The notes beneath the pieces are model-generated. The model was not told the DNA's origin. It did not search any database and worked only from the letters and a program-made list of their open reading frames with translations. From NCBI GenBank assembly GCA_030037105.1, contig JASHRY010000167.1:1-8019 (forward strand): DNA of 8,019 nucleotides, written 5' to 3'. This document shows positions 1 to 6,723 of the stretch, piece after piece. A program made the translations under genes and the position numbers. The DNA is from Xanthobacteraceae bacterium (lineage in GTDB: Bacteria > Pseudomonadota > Alphaproteobacteria > Rhizobiales > Xanthobacteraceae). Each line of letters begins with the position of its first letter. Position 1 is the first letter of the stretch.

Positions 1-673
1 GCGCCAATTCGCCGTAGACCGCGATCAGGTCCTGCACCGCCGACACCTTGGCGGAGATGATGATCTTCGAGCGCGGCAGGCCGATCTCCTCGGCGCGCGC
101 GGCGGACAACAGGGCCGATTGCACCATGGCCTCGCGGGTCACGTCGCGCGCGTCCGCCGGATGGTTCGAGCGCGCGTTCTCGTCCATCAGATGCGTGAGC
201 AGTTCCTGGTCGAGCGAGCCCCAATTGGCGCCGATGCGCACCGGCTTGCCGTAGCGGATCGCGGTCTCGACGATGGCGGAGAACTGGCGGTCCTTCTTCT
301 CCTTGAAGCCGACATTGCCGGGATTGATGCGATATTTGTCGAGCGCCTCGGCGCAGGCGGGATGATCGGCGAGGAGCTTATGGCCGATGTAGTGAAAATC
401 GCCGACGATCGGCACCTCGACGTTCATCCGCAACAGCCGCTCCTTGATGTGCGGCACGGCGGCCGCCGCCTCGTCGCGGTCCACGGTCACCCGCACCAGC
501 TCCGAGCCGGCGCGGGCGAGCGCCGCCACCTGCCGCGCGGTCGCCTCGGCGTCGGCGGTGTCGGTATTGGTCATCGACTGCACCACGACGGGGGCGCCGC
601 CGCCGACGGCGACGTTGCCCACCCGCACGGCGACGGTGCGATGCCTTTCGGCGGGGCCGGAAAACTCCATCAT
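1..673 (-). CDS. ispG: 4-hydroxy-3-methylbut-2-en-1-yl diphosphate synthase (IspG/GcpE), N-terminal part, cut by the left edge
   Basis: IspG is the [4Fe-4S] enzyme that converts methylerythritol cyclodiphosphate to HMBPP, the penultimate step of the MEP isoprenoid pathway in the cytosol. The 224 visible codons show the N-terminal TIM-barrel half: the block [13 protein letters not shown] near residues 29-41, then [65 protein letters not shown] and [16 protein letters not shown] at the edge. These are signature stretches of bacterial IspG. The C-terminal domain with the iron-sulfur cysteines lies outside the window, so its integrity cannot be judged. Two adjacent ATG codons (673, 670) sit about 6 nt after AAGGA, which favours 673. 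An in-frame ATG at 718 would add 15 residues but has no well-spaced ribosome site. The gene lies 109 bp downstream of the DMT transporter gene on the same strand. Family assignment is very sure; the exact start is less so. Confidence 0.96.
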   Translation of the reverse strand, partial: MMEFSGPAERHRTVAVRVGNVAVGGGAPVVVQSMTNTDTADAEATARQVAALARAGSELVRVTVDRDEAAAAVPHIKERLLRMNVEVPIVGDFHYIGHKLLADHPACAEALDKYRINPGNVGFKEKKDRQFSAIVETAIRYGKPVRIGANWGSLDQELLTHLMDENARSNHPADARDVTREAMVQSALLSAARAEEIGLPRSKIIISAKVSAVQDLIAVYGELA

Positions 674-773
674 GGGCAATCCTTTATCCTTCCCTCCGGG
701 GGACTGACGGCGGGCCATCCTGATGCATCACTTGGCCCCTATGGTCCTCCTCCTAATGGGGAAGAGTGACAGG

Positions 774-802
774 GATATAGCCTTACCGCGGCCGGTTGAC
801 GA
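774..802 (-). promoter_or_regulatory. Candidate sigma-70 promoter for ispG
   Basis: On the minus strand a TATATC box (774-779) is separated by 17 bp from TCGTCA (797-802); each matches four of six consensus positions. It would start transcription about 90-95 bp before the ispG start. The -35 part overlaps the last codons of the transporter gene. This is pattern matching only, and in GC-rich DNA such matches are not strong, but the AT-rich -10 stands out in its surroundings. Confidence 0.3.
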
Positions 803-1679
803 GGACCAAGCCGGCGGCGACCAGCGCGACCGCAAGCCCGAAGGGCGGGGTCAGCGGCTCGTGCAGGACCAAGTGGCCCGCTGCGACGCCGAATAACGGG
901 GTCAGAAAGGTAAACGCCGACAGCCTGGCGGCCGAATAGCGCACGATCAGCGCGAACCACACCACATAGGTGACGCTCACCACCCAAACGGCCTGGTAGG
1001 CGAAGGCGCCGAGCGCCAGCGCCGAGGGCATCGCCTCGACATGCTCGCCGAAGGCGAGGGCTCCCGCGGCGAGAAGCGGCACCGAGACCACAAGCTGATA
1101 GAGCATGGTCTTCTCGGCGCTGATGCGGTTGAGCGGGCTCGCCTTGATGACCAGGGTCGTCGCCGCCCACGCCAAGGCGGCGCCCACCATCATGACATCG
1201 CCAAGCATTTGGTGCGGATCGGCGGCCGGAGTGGGCAGGCCGAAGGCGATGACGATGCCGGCAAACGACAGCACCAGCCCGCCCCATTGCGAGGGGCGGA
1301 AATGATCGCCTGGAATGAGCCAGCGCGATCCGAGCACCACGAAAAATGGCGCCAGATAGATGAACAGCACGGCGCGCGTCGCCGTGGTGAACAAGAGGCC
1401 GCGATAGATCAGCAGGAACTCGAGAGCGAACAGCGCGCCGGCGGCGATGCCGGCCGGCAACGTGCCGTCGCGCTTGAACAGCGCGATTCCGCGCAGCCGC
1501 GCCCAGGCTCCGACCAGGAGCGCCGCGACGAATGAACGGGCCGCCGACTGGATCAGCGGCGGGATATCGTGGATGGCGAGCTTGACCGCGACCTGATTGA
1601 AGCCCCAGGTCAGGCAAAGCGCGACGATGAGTGCGATCGCGATCGCATCGAGCGGACGGGATTGCGGGGAGTGAGGCAC
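783..1679 (-). CDS. DMT-superfamily transporter with two EamA domains
   Basis: This 298-residue protein is an inner-membrane drug/metabolite transporter of the EamA (RhaT/YdcZ-like) type. It shows about ten hydrophobic helices in two tandem EamA repeats, roughly residues 11-148 and 160-295. Helix 1 carries the typical CLTWGFNQVAVK (22-33), the first repeat ends with LSFAGIVIAFG (138-147), the second begins DVMMVGAALAWA (161-172), and the end has FLTPLFGVAAGHLVLHEPLT (258-277), a very typical EamA ending. Length fits the family (about 290-310). No ATG is available near the N-terminus; GTG at 1679 (MPHSPQSRPLDAIAIALIV) is preferred, with TTG at 1700 as an alternative adding seven residues. The substrate is unknown; EamA proteins export amino acids or other small metabolites. 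It follows zur by 83 bp on the same strand, so the two may be cotranscribed, but a role in zinc handling is only a guess from position. Confidence 0.9.
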   Translation of the reverse strand: MPHSPQSRPLDAIAIALIVALCLTWGFNQVAVKLAIHDIPPLIQSAARSFVAALLVGAWARLRGIALFKRDGTLPAGIAAGALFALEFLLIYRGLLFTTATRAVLFIYLAPFFVVLGSRWLIPGDHFRPSQWGGLVLSFAGIVIAFGLPTPAADPHQMLGDVMMVGAALAWAATTLVIKASPLNRISAEKTMLYQLVVSVPLLAAGALAFGEHVEAMPSALALGAFAYQAVWVVSVTYVVWFALIVRYSAARLSAFTFLTPLFGVAAGHLVLHEPLTPPFGLAVALVAAGLVLVNRPR

Positions 1680-1762
1680 AGACGCTCGGTCCGATTCCAA
1701 CGCGAGAGAAGGCGTGAGGGACGAAGCCGACCAGACCCGCCGGCGCGGGAAAAGGCAACCCG

Positions 1763-2242
1763 TCAGCGCGCGCGGCAATGCGAGCAAATGCCGGCGATTT
1801 CGATCACCGGGCTTTTGGGCGCAAAGCCCGCCGCCCGCGACGACGCCTTGAGTGCATCGGCGACGCCGCCCCCCGGCGCTTCGCCGACGGCGCCGCAGCG
1901 CTCGCAGATGAGGAACACGATGAGATCCTTGCCGGCGTGATTGTGCACGCAGGCGACGAATGCATTGCGGCTTTCGATGCGATGAACAAGGCCGTTGTCG
2001 CGCAGGAAATCGAGCGCCCGGTAGACCGTGATCGGCGCCGGACGGCCGGTGTCCGCGAGTCGTTCCATGATCTCGTAGGCGCCGAGCGGCCGATGGCTCG
2101 CGAGCAGCGCTTCGAGCACTTGGCGACGCATCGGCGTCAGTCGCTGCGCCCGCGCCGCACACAGTTCTTCGGCGTGAGCGATCGCCGCGCTCGCGCAGCG
2201 GTCATGGTCGTGGTCGGGCGCCGGGAAAATCGGGTGCGGCAC
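1763..2242 (-). CDS. zur: Fur-family transcriptional regulator, zinc-sensing Zur type
   Basis: Zur proteins are cytoplasmic dimeric repressors that bind DNA when zinc is plentiful. The 159-residue protein has an N-terminal winged helix (about 22-92) with the recognition region ITVYRALDFLRDNGLVHRIES (71-91), and a C-terminal dimerisation domain. Two CxxC pairs, C113-C116 (ICERCGAV) and C153-C156 (GICSHC), match the structural zinc site of Zur. By recalled alignment to E. coli Zur, H87, C98 and E121 correspond to regulatory zinc ligands; the fourth is less clear (H100 or H102 could serve). TVYRALDFL and the ending VIEIAGICSHC resemble Zur more than Fur, Irr or PerR. A histidine/aspartate-rich start (residues 10-15) may add metal contacts. 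Translation starts at GTG 2242, nine bases after AAGGA. The znuABC zinc importer genes, often neighbours of zur, are not here. Confidence 0.88.
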   Translation of the reverse strand: MPHPIFPAPDHDHDRCASAAIAHAEELCAARAQRLTPMRRQVLEALLASHRPLGAYEIMERLADTGRPAPITVYRALDFLRDNGLVHRIESRNAFVACVHNHAGKDLIVFLICERCGAVGEAPGGGVADALKASSRAAGFAPKSPVIEIAGICSHCRAR

Positions 2243-2296
2243 GTTCGTCTGTCCTTAACGCGGGTCGTCGAGCCCGGCCGCAGGCTCCTGTGCGGC

Positions 2297-2325
2297 ATTG
2301 TAGCGTCTAGACCGGCCTCGCGAAA
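2297..2325 (-). promoter_or_regulatory. Candidate promoter of zur
   Basis: On the minus strand TACAAT (2297-2302) matches five of six bases of the -10 consensus. It is preceded by a 17-bp spacer and TTTCGC (2320-2325), a poor -35. The -10 lies 55 bp before the zur start codon. The poor -35 beside a good -10 would fit a promoter helped or blocked by a protein bound at the adjacent inverted repeat (2325-2353). This is inferred from pattern only. Confidence 0.4.
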
Positions 2326-2353
2326 ACGTGACGAGATTGCCGGCTTTCACGTT
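2325..2353. promoter_or_regulatory. Inverted repeat AACGTGA-N15-TCACGTT in the zur/bdhA divergent region (candidate operator)
   Basis: AACGTGA (2325-2331) and its exact reverse complement TCACGTT (2347-2353) are separated by 15 bp, so the arm centres are 22 bp apart, about two helical turns. That spacing suits a dimeric regulator binding one face of the DNA. The left arm touches the -35 of the candidate zur promoter. It does not resemble the AT-rich Zur box I recall (GTAATGTTATAACATTAC-like), so the binder is unknown; it may control bdhA, zur, or both. A 7-bp match could also be chance. Confidence 0.3.
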
Positions 2354-2455
2354 GCACTGCAGCAAGAAGCGTCCCACATTGCCGGCGACCGACCGACAGT
2401 CCGGGCAGCAAAGGGCGCTTTTCGCCGCCATGTCGTTTTTGAAGTGGGGATCGTC

Positions 2456-3238
2456 ATGCTGAAAGGAAAGTCCGCTCTCGTCACCGGCTCGACTTCGGGC
2501 ATCGGTCTTGCCATCGCCCGCGCGCTCGCGGCGCAGGGCGCCAACGTCACCATCAACGGTTTCGGCGACAAGGCCGCGATCGAAAAGGAACGCAGCGGAA
2601 TCGAGAAGGATTTCGGCGTCAAGGCGGTCTATTCGCCGGCGGACATGACCAAGCCCGACGAGATCGCCGCCATGGTGCACACCGCCGAGCAGACTTTCGG
2701 CGCGCTCGACGTGCTCGTCAACAATGCCGGCATTCAGTACGTCGCCCCGATCGAGGAGTTCCCGATCGAAAAATGGAACCAGATCATTGCGATCAATCTC
2801 GCGGCGGCGTTTCACAGCATTCGCGCCGCGATACCCGGCATGAAGTCGCGCAAATGGGGCCGCATCGTCAACACCGCCTCCGCGCATTCGCTCGTCGCCT
2901 CGCCGTTCAAGGTGGCCTACGTCTCGGCCAAGCACGGGCTCGCCGGTCTCACCAAGACGGTCGCGCTCGAAGTCGCGACCTTCGGCATCACCGCGAACTG
3001 CATCAGTCCCGGTTATGTTTGGACCCCGCTGGTCGAGAAGCAGATTCCGGACACGATGAAGGCGCGCGGAATGACCGCGGAGCAGGTCAAGCGCGACGTG
3101 CTCCTGGCCGCGCAGCCGACCAAGGAGTTCGTCACCGTGGATCAGGTCGCCGCCCTTGCCGTCTATCTGTGCTCCGATGCGGCGAAATCGATCACCGGCG
3201 CCAACCTCTCGATCGACGGCGGCTGGACCGCGGAGTGA
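2456..3238 (+). CDS. bdhA: D-3-hydroxybutyrate dehydrogenase (short-chain dehydrogenase)
   Basis: This cytosolic NAD-dependent enzyme interconverts D-3-hydroxybutyrate and acetoacetate, the step that feeds polyhydroxybutyrate breakdown products into central metabolism. The 260-residue protein is a classical SDR: TGSTSGIG nucleotide-binding loop (10-17), NNAG (89-92), and the catalytic set N114, S142, Y155 and K159. The residues known to hold substrate in Pseudomonas fragi 3-hydroxybutyrate dehydrogenase (Q94, H144, K152, Q196) are all present at the same numbers, which separates it from generic SDR reductases. Length is also that of the family. The frame is open far upstream, but homology starts at ATG 2456 (MLKGKSALVTG), with GGGGA about six bases before it. 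The gene is divergent from zur and 178 bp upstream of a patatin-like gene. Confidence 0.95.
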   Translation: MLKGKSALVTGSTSGIGLAIARALAAQGANVTINGFGDKAAIEKERSGIEKDFGVKAVYSPADMTKPDEIAAMVHTAEQTFGALDVLVNNAGIQYVAPIEEFPIEKWNQIIAINLAAAFHSIRAAIPGMKSRKWGRIVNTASAHSLVASPFKVAYVSAKHGLAGLTKTVALEVATFGITANCISPGYVWTPLVEKQIPDTMKARGMTAEQVKRDVLLAAQPTKEFVTVDQVAALAVYLCSDAAKSITGANLSIDGGWTAE

Positions 3239-3267
3239 AACAGTCATTTCGGCGCCGTGCCGCGGGT

Positions 3268-3283
3268 CCGGCCCTTCGGCCGG
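3268..3283. terminator. GC-rich hairpin after bdhA
   Basis: A perfect 6-bp stem CCGGCC/GGCCGG closes a CTTC loop, starting 29 bp after the bdhA stop. There is no run of T after it, so it is at best a weak or factor-assisted terminator or an mRNA 3'-end stabiliser. The rest of the 178-bp gap to the patatin gene holds no clear gene or convincing promoter. Confidence 0.3.
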
Positions 3284-3416
3284 TCGGCCGGCTGACGCGG
3301 CGGGGAGTCCGGAATTCATATTCACCGCAACGTCACGATGATGCGGACGATCGCGAGCTTCGCCTTCCGTGTTATGGTGTTCGGGCTCGCGCCGCGCGCG
3401 CCCGAATGACGGTTTC

Positions 3417-4511
3417 ATGAAAAAAATTCTCTCCGCCTTGTTGCCCGGCCGCGATAAGGAGCAGAAGGCTGCGCCGAAGACCAAGCGCATCAATCTTGCG
3501 CTGCAGGGCGGCGGCGCGCATGGCGCATTCACTTGGGGAGTGCTGGATCATTTGCTCAGCGACGAGCGCCTGGTGGTCGAAGGCGTTTCCGGCACCTCCG
3601 CGGGCGCGGTCAACGCCGTGATGTTCGCCGACGGCTTGGCGCGCGGCGGACGCGCGGAGGCGCAAAAGCGGCTTGCCGATTTCTGGCGCGCGGCGAGCAG
3701 CACCGGCAATCTGCCGGCGTTGCAGCGCACGGTGATGGAACGGCTGTTGTCGTTCACGCCGCTCGAAAGCACACCGGTGCAGGCATGGCTCGATGCGATG
3801 TCGCGGTACTTTTCGCCGTATGACGTCAACCCGCTCAACATCAATCCGCTCAAGGATCTGTTCGAACGCATGGTCGATTTCGAGGCGTTGCGCGCCTATG
3901 CCGATTTGCAGATTTTCATCTCCGCGACCAACGTGCGGACCGGCCGCGTGCGCATTTTCCCGCGCGAGAAGATCACGGCCGACGCGGTGATGGCCTCGGC
4001 TTGCCTGCCGGTCATGTTCCGCGCCGTCGAGATCGACGGCGTGCCCTATTGGGACGGCGGCTATCTCGGCAACCCCGTCATCTTTCCGTTTTTCGGCACC
4101 ACCACGACCGAGGATGTCCTGGTGGTGCAGATCAACCCGTTGGTCCGGCAAACGACGCCGACCTCCGCCGGCGAGATCATGAACCGCATCAACGAGATCA
4201 CGTTCAATTCCCCGCTCATGGCCGAGTACCGCGCCATGGAGTTCGTCGCCCGCCTGATCGATCAGGGGCGGCTGCCGCACGGCACCGGACCCGGTCAATA
4301 TCGTCGCGTCAACGTTCACCGCATCGTGCTCGACCGTTTCGGCACGCAGTTCGACGCCTCCAGCAAGCTTTCGACCGATTATGATTTCTTCGAAATGCTG
4401 CACGTCAACGGCAAGCGCGCCGCCCGGCGCTTTCTCGATGAGCATTTCGACGATATCGGCGTGAAGGGCACGGTGGATTTGCGCGCCGAAGTGCAGGCCG
4501 AATGGGCGTGA
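3417..4511 (+). CDS. Patatin-like phospholipase/acyl hydrolase (RssA type)
   Basis: Patatin-like proteins are serine acyl hydrolases acting on phospholipids or other esters with a Ser-Asp dyad. All hallmarks are visible in the 364 residues: the oxyanion loop GGGAHG (31-36), the nucleophile elbow GTSAG with S61 (59-63), and the DGG motif with D213 (213-215, in [10 protein letters not shown]). Residues 1-24 form a short basic lead-in with no convincing signal peptide, so a cytosolic or peripheral membrane location is likely. The C-terminal third (about 255-364) is helical and charged and has no motif I can name. Start chosen at ATG 3417 because homology begins near residue 25 and MKKIL is a natural beginning; the ribosome site is weak, and a tiny frame ATGACGGTTTCATGA overlaps it. 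The macro-domain gene follows by 13 bp, so the two are probably cotranscribed. A link with polyhydroxybutyrate or membrane lipid turnover is suggested by bdhA next door but unproven. Confidence 0.92.
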   Translation: MKKILSALLPGRDKEQKAAPKTKRINLALQGGGAHGAFTWGVLDHLLSDERLVVEGVSGTSAGAVNAVMFADGLARGGRAEAQKRLADFWRAASSTGNLPALQRTVMERLLSFTPLESTPVQAWLDAMSRYFSPYDVNPLNINPLKDLFERMVDFEALRAYADLQIFISATNVRTGRVRIFPREKITADAVMASACLPVMFRAVEIDGVPYWDGGYLGNPVIFPFFGTTTTEDVLVVQINPLVRQTTPTSAGEIMNRINEITFNSPLMAEYRAMEFVARLIDQGRLPHGTGPGQYRRVNVHRIVLDRFGTQFDASSKLSTDYDFFEMLHVNGKRAARRFLDEHFDDIGVKGTVDLRAEVQAEWA

Positions 4512-4524
4512 CGGGCCGGCGGCC

Positions 4525-5085
4525 ATGGCGAAGCCGACACCGCTCGTCACCGCCGAGGTCGGCCCTGCGCGGCTTGAAATCTGCATCGCCGATATCACCA
4601 CGCTTGCGCTCGACGCCATCGTCAATGCGGCCAACCGCACCTTGCTCGGCGGCGGCGGCGTGGACGGCGCGATCCATCGCGCCGCCGGGCCGGAACTGCT
4701 CGCCGAATGCGCGCGGCTCGGCGGCTGCGAGACCGGCGCAGCGAAGATCACGCGAGGCTATCGGTTGCCGGCAAGGCACGTGATCCACGCGGTCGGGCCG
4801 GTGTGGAGCGGCGGCGGCAAGGGCGAGGAGGATTTGCTTGCCGCCTGCTATCGCACGTCGCTCGATTTGGCCGCCGCACATCGGCTTCGTTCGCTCGCCT
4901 TTCCGGCGATCTCGACCGGCGTCTATCGCTTCCCGCCCGACCGCGCCGCGCGCATCGCGGTCGGCACCGTCGCTTCCGAACTGGCGGCGGCGCCGCGCGG
5001 CATCGAGCGCGTCGTGTTCTGCTGCTTCGCGCGGCAGGCGGCCGACCACCACGTCGCCGCCGCCGCCGAGCTTGGACTTGCCTAG
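4525..5085 (+). CDS. Macro-domain protein, YmdB/MacroD-type ADP-ribose hydrolase
   Basis: Proteins of this type remove acetyl from O-acetyl-ADP-ribose, the product of sirtuins, and many also release ADP-ribose from acidic side chains. The 186-residue protein is essentially one macro domain. It shows [20 protein letters not shown] (30-49), with N37 and D47 at the places of E. coli YmdB N25 and D35, then HRAAGPELL, the substrate loop [20 protein letters not shown] (67-86), HAVGPVW and [12 protein letters not shown] (126-137). The first loop reads ADIT where most relatives have GDIT (A22 for Gly), a small deviation beside the adenine-binding Asp. It starts at ATG 4525, 13 bp after the patatin stop, without a strong ribosome site, so coupled translation is plausible. 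The length is slightly above the E. coli enzyme, with about ten extra N-terminal residues. Confidence 0.93.
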   Translation: MAKPTPLVTAEVGPARLEICIADITTLALDAIVNAANRTLLGGGGVDGAIHRAAGPELLAECARLGGCETGAAKITRGYRLPARHVIHAVGPVWSGGGKGEEDLLAACYRTSLDLAAAHRLRSLAFPAISTGVYRFPPDRAARIAVGTVASELAAAPRGIERVVFCCFARQAADHHVAAAAELGLA

Positions 5086-5089
5086 AATG

Positions 5090-5133
5090 TGATCTTTTCG
5101 GAAAACCGGTTGGCACTTTTCCGAATCATGCTC
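5090..5133. repeat. Rhizobiales-type intergenic palindromic repeat (RIME-like)
   Basis: The arms TTCGGAAAA (5097-5105) and TTTTCCGAA (5117-5125) are exact reverse complements around an 11-bp centre CCGGTTGGCAC. Flanking TGATC and ATCATGCTC add partial symmetry. I recall closely similar units (GCATGATC-CGGAAAAGTG-ACCGGTTTTCCG) scattered between genes in Bradyrhizobium and related genomes; copy number here cannot be checked. It starts 4 bp after the macro-domain stop and may end that transcript or protect its 3' end, while separating it from the ABC operon. Confidence 0.7.
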
Positions 5134-5188
5134 CCAGGCTGCCGGCTCCGGCGGATCGCGTTCGGCGTTGGGGCTGTTCAAGGCGCGC

Positions 5189-5983
5189 ATGGACGATCAG
5201 GCGCAAATCGTGATCGACGGGGTGACCCACACCTACCGCCCGGCGCGCGGTCGCACCGTGCTCGCTCTCTCGGACGTGTCGCTTGAGGTGCGCGCCCGCG
5301 AGTTCCTGGCGCTGCTCGGACCGTCCGGCTGCGGCAAGTCCACCCTGCTTTATCTCGTCGGCGGCTTCCTGCCGACGGAGGTCGGCCGGATCTTGGTCGA
5401 GGGAAGGCCGGTTTCCGCGCCCGGGCCCGATCGCGGCATCGTCTTTCAGCACTTCGCGCTGTTCCCGTGGAAGACGGTGCGCGCCAACGTCCTCTACGGC
5501 CTCGAACGACAGCCGCTGTCGCGCCCGGAGCGCGAGCAGCGCGCGCAGGCCTTCATCGATCTGGTCGGCCTCAGCGGTTTCGAGGAGAGCTATCCCTCGC
5601 AGCTCTCCGGCGGCATGAGGCAGCGCACCGCGCTCGCGCGCACGCTCGCCTTCGATCCCTCGATCCTGCTGATGGACGAGCCGTTCGGCGCCCTCGACGC
5701 GCAGACGCGCGCGCTGATGCAGACCGAACTCCTCGGCATCTGGCGGCGCACGCCCAAGACCGTGATCTTCGTGACCCATGACGTGCAGGAGGCGGTCTAC
5801 CTCGCCGATCGCGTGGCGGTGATGTCGACGCGGCCCGGCCGCATCAAGACGATCGTCGATACCCGGTTCGGCGCTCGCGATCCGGGCCTCCTGCGCAGCA
5901 AGGAATTCGTCGACAAAGTCGACGAGATCTGGGACCTGGTGCGGGTCGAGGCGATCAAGGCGCAGGAGACCACCGCGCCGTGA
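5189..5983 (+). CDS. ABC transporter ATP-binding protein, NitT/TauT (SsuB/TauB-like) family
   Basis: This is the ATPase that powers an importer at the inner face of the cytoplasmic membrane. The 264 residues hold the complete set: Walker A GPSGCGKST (44-52), Q-loop Q87 (IVFQHFALFPWKTV), ABC signature LSGGMRQR (139-146), Walker B ILLMDEPF (159-166), D-loop ALD (168-170) and switch H197 (VTHDVQEAVYLADR). FQHFALFPWKTV and DEPFGALDAQTR are typical of the nitrate/sulfonate/taurine branch, as is the C-terminal stretch after residue 225. ATG 5189 is chosen because AAGG stands five bases before it; TTG 5168 would add seven residues. Its stop overlaps the GTG of the first permease by four bases (GTGA), so the operon is translationally coupled. 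Substrate not determinable from the ATPase. Confidence 0.95.
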   Translation: MDDQAQIVIDGVTHTYRPARGRTVLALSDVSLEVRAREFLALLGPSGCGKSTLLYLVGGFLPTEVGRILVEGRPVSAPGPDRGIVFQHFALFPWKTVRANVLYGLERQPLSRPEREQRAQAFIDLVGLSGFEESYPSQLSGGMRQRTALARTLAFDPSILLMDEPFGALDAQTRALMQTELLGIWRRTPKTVIFVTHDVQEAVYLADRVAVMSTRPGRIKTIVDTRFGARDPGLLRSKEFVDKVDEIWDLVRVEAIKAQETTAP

Positions 5984-6723
5984 CCGGAATCGCGCTGCGT
6001 TATCTGCCGCTCCTCATCCTGGCGCTGGCGTGGGAGGCGGCCGCGCGCCTTAACATCGTGTCGGCGCTCGCTTTGCCGCCGTTGAGCCACGTGGCGGCCG
6101 CCTGGGTCGATCTCGTGCGCGCCGGCGATCTCGTCGATAACGGCCTCACCTCGCTTTATCGTTTGATCGTCGGATTCCTGCTTGCGGTCGGCGTCGGCGG
6201 CGCGCTGGGCCTCGCTATGGCCTCCTGGCGGTGGCTGGACGCGGCCCTGCGGCCGCTCGTGGAGCTGTTCTACCCGCTGCCGAAATCGGCGCTCATACCG
6301 GTGACCGTGCTCTGGCTCGGCTTCGGCGACGGCTCGAAAATCCTTCTCATCTTCCTCGGCTGCATGATCCCGGTGACCATCGGCGCCTACAATGGCGCGC
6401 GCGGCAGCGACCACGCGCTGGTGTGGTCGGCGCGGAGCATGGGCGCGGGCCGCGTGCGCCTGCTGTGGGACGTGGTGATGCCGAGCGCGCTGCCGGAGCT
6501 GCTCAACGGGGTCCGCACGGCGCTCGCTTTGTCCTTCATCCTGCTGGTGAGTTCCGAGCTGATCTCCTCGCAGCGCGGCTTCGGCTATTTGATCGGCTAT
6601 CTCGGCGACAATGGGTCGTATGAGGGTATGTTCGCGGTCGTCCTCACCGTCGCTTTCCTCGGCTTTGCCGCGGACCGGCTTTTTCAAATTCTCATGCGCT
6701 GGTTTCTGCGATGGCGCGAGTAG
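5980..6723 (+). CDS. ABC transporter permease 1, NitT/TauT family (BPD_transp_1)
   Basis: This is an integral inner-membrane subunit of 247 residues with about six hydrophobic helices, the first at about 5-22 (YLPLLILALAWEAAARL). LALPPLSHV (30-38) after helix 1 and YPLPKSALIPVTVLWLGFGD (98-117) are typical of SsuC/TauC-like permeases. The cytoplasmic EAA loop that docks on the ATPase is ALVWSARSMGAGRVRLLWDV (146-165) followed by VMPSALPELLNGVR. The start is GTG 5980, overlapping the ATPase stop. Its end overlaps the next permease gene by 13 bp. It is clearly related to, but different from, the second permease, so the importer membrane part is likely a heterodimer. Confidence 0.94.
   Translation: MTGIALRYLPLLILALAWEAAARLNIVSALALPPLSHVAAAWVDLVRAGDLVDNGLTSLYRLIVGFLLAVGVGGALGLAMASWRWLDAALRPLVELFYPLPKSALIPVTVLWLGFGDGSKILLIFLGCMIPVTIGAYNGARGSDHALVWSARSMGAGRVRLLWDVVMPSALPELLNGVRTALALSFILLVSSELISSQRGFGYLIGYLGDNGSYEGMFAVVLTVAFLGFAADRLFQILMRWFLRWRE

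Noticed and set aside
119..769. Plus-strand open frame of 216 codons
   Set aside because: It is antisense to ispG, whose conserved motifs are plain on the minus strand; the Arg/His/Ala/Gly-rich product is typical of a GC-rich shadow frame.
1680..1762. Zur-to-transporter gap as a promoter or terminator region
   Set aside because: I saw no good -10/-35 pair or stable hairpin with a T-run in these 83 bp.
1680..2162. N-terminal extension of the DMT transporter frame to 459 codons
   Set aside because: The extension lies over zur in another frame and has Arg/Ser-rich shadow composition; a normal-length transporter starts at 1679.
1778..2455. N-terminal extension of the bdhA frame (226 codons)
   Set aside because: It is antisense to zur and the promoter region; the enzyme has full family length from 2456.
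2430..2462. Ten-codon frame (MSFLKWGSSC) overlapping the bdhA start
   Set aside because: It lacks a ribosome site and is short enough to be chance; noted only as a conceivable leader.
3339..3416. Promoter for the patatin gene using TATGGT at 3373-3378 as -10
   Set aside because: No acceptable -35 is found 16-18 bp upstream, so it cannot be supported.
2255..3532. Minus-strand open frame of 425 codons opposite bdhA
   Set aside because: Arg/Asp/Gly-rich shadow with no domain; bdhA has every catalytic residue on the other strand.
3372..4751. Minus-strand open frame of 459 codons opposite the patatin gene
   Set aside because: Same shadow composition; it spans the patatin and part of the macro gene, both clearly coding on plus.
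5797..6687. Minus-strand open frame of 296 codons opposite the ATPase end and permease 1
   Set aside because: Rich in Arg, Glu, His and Gln as expected for the antisense of membrane-protein codons; no recognisable family.
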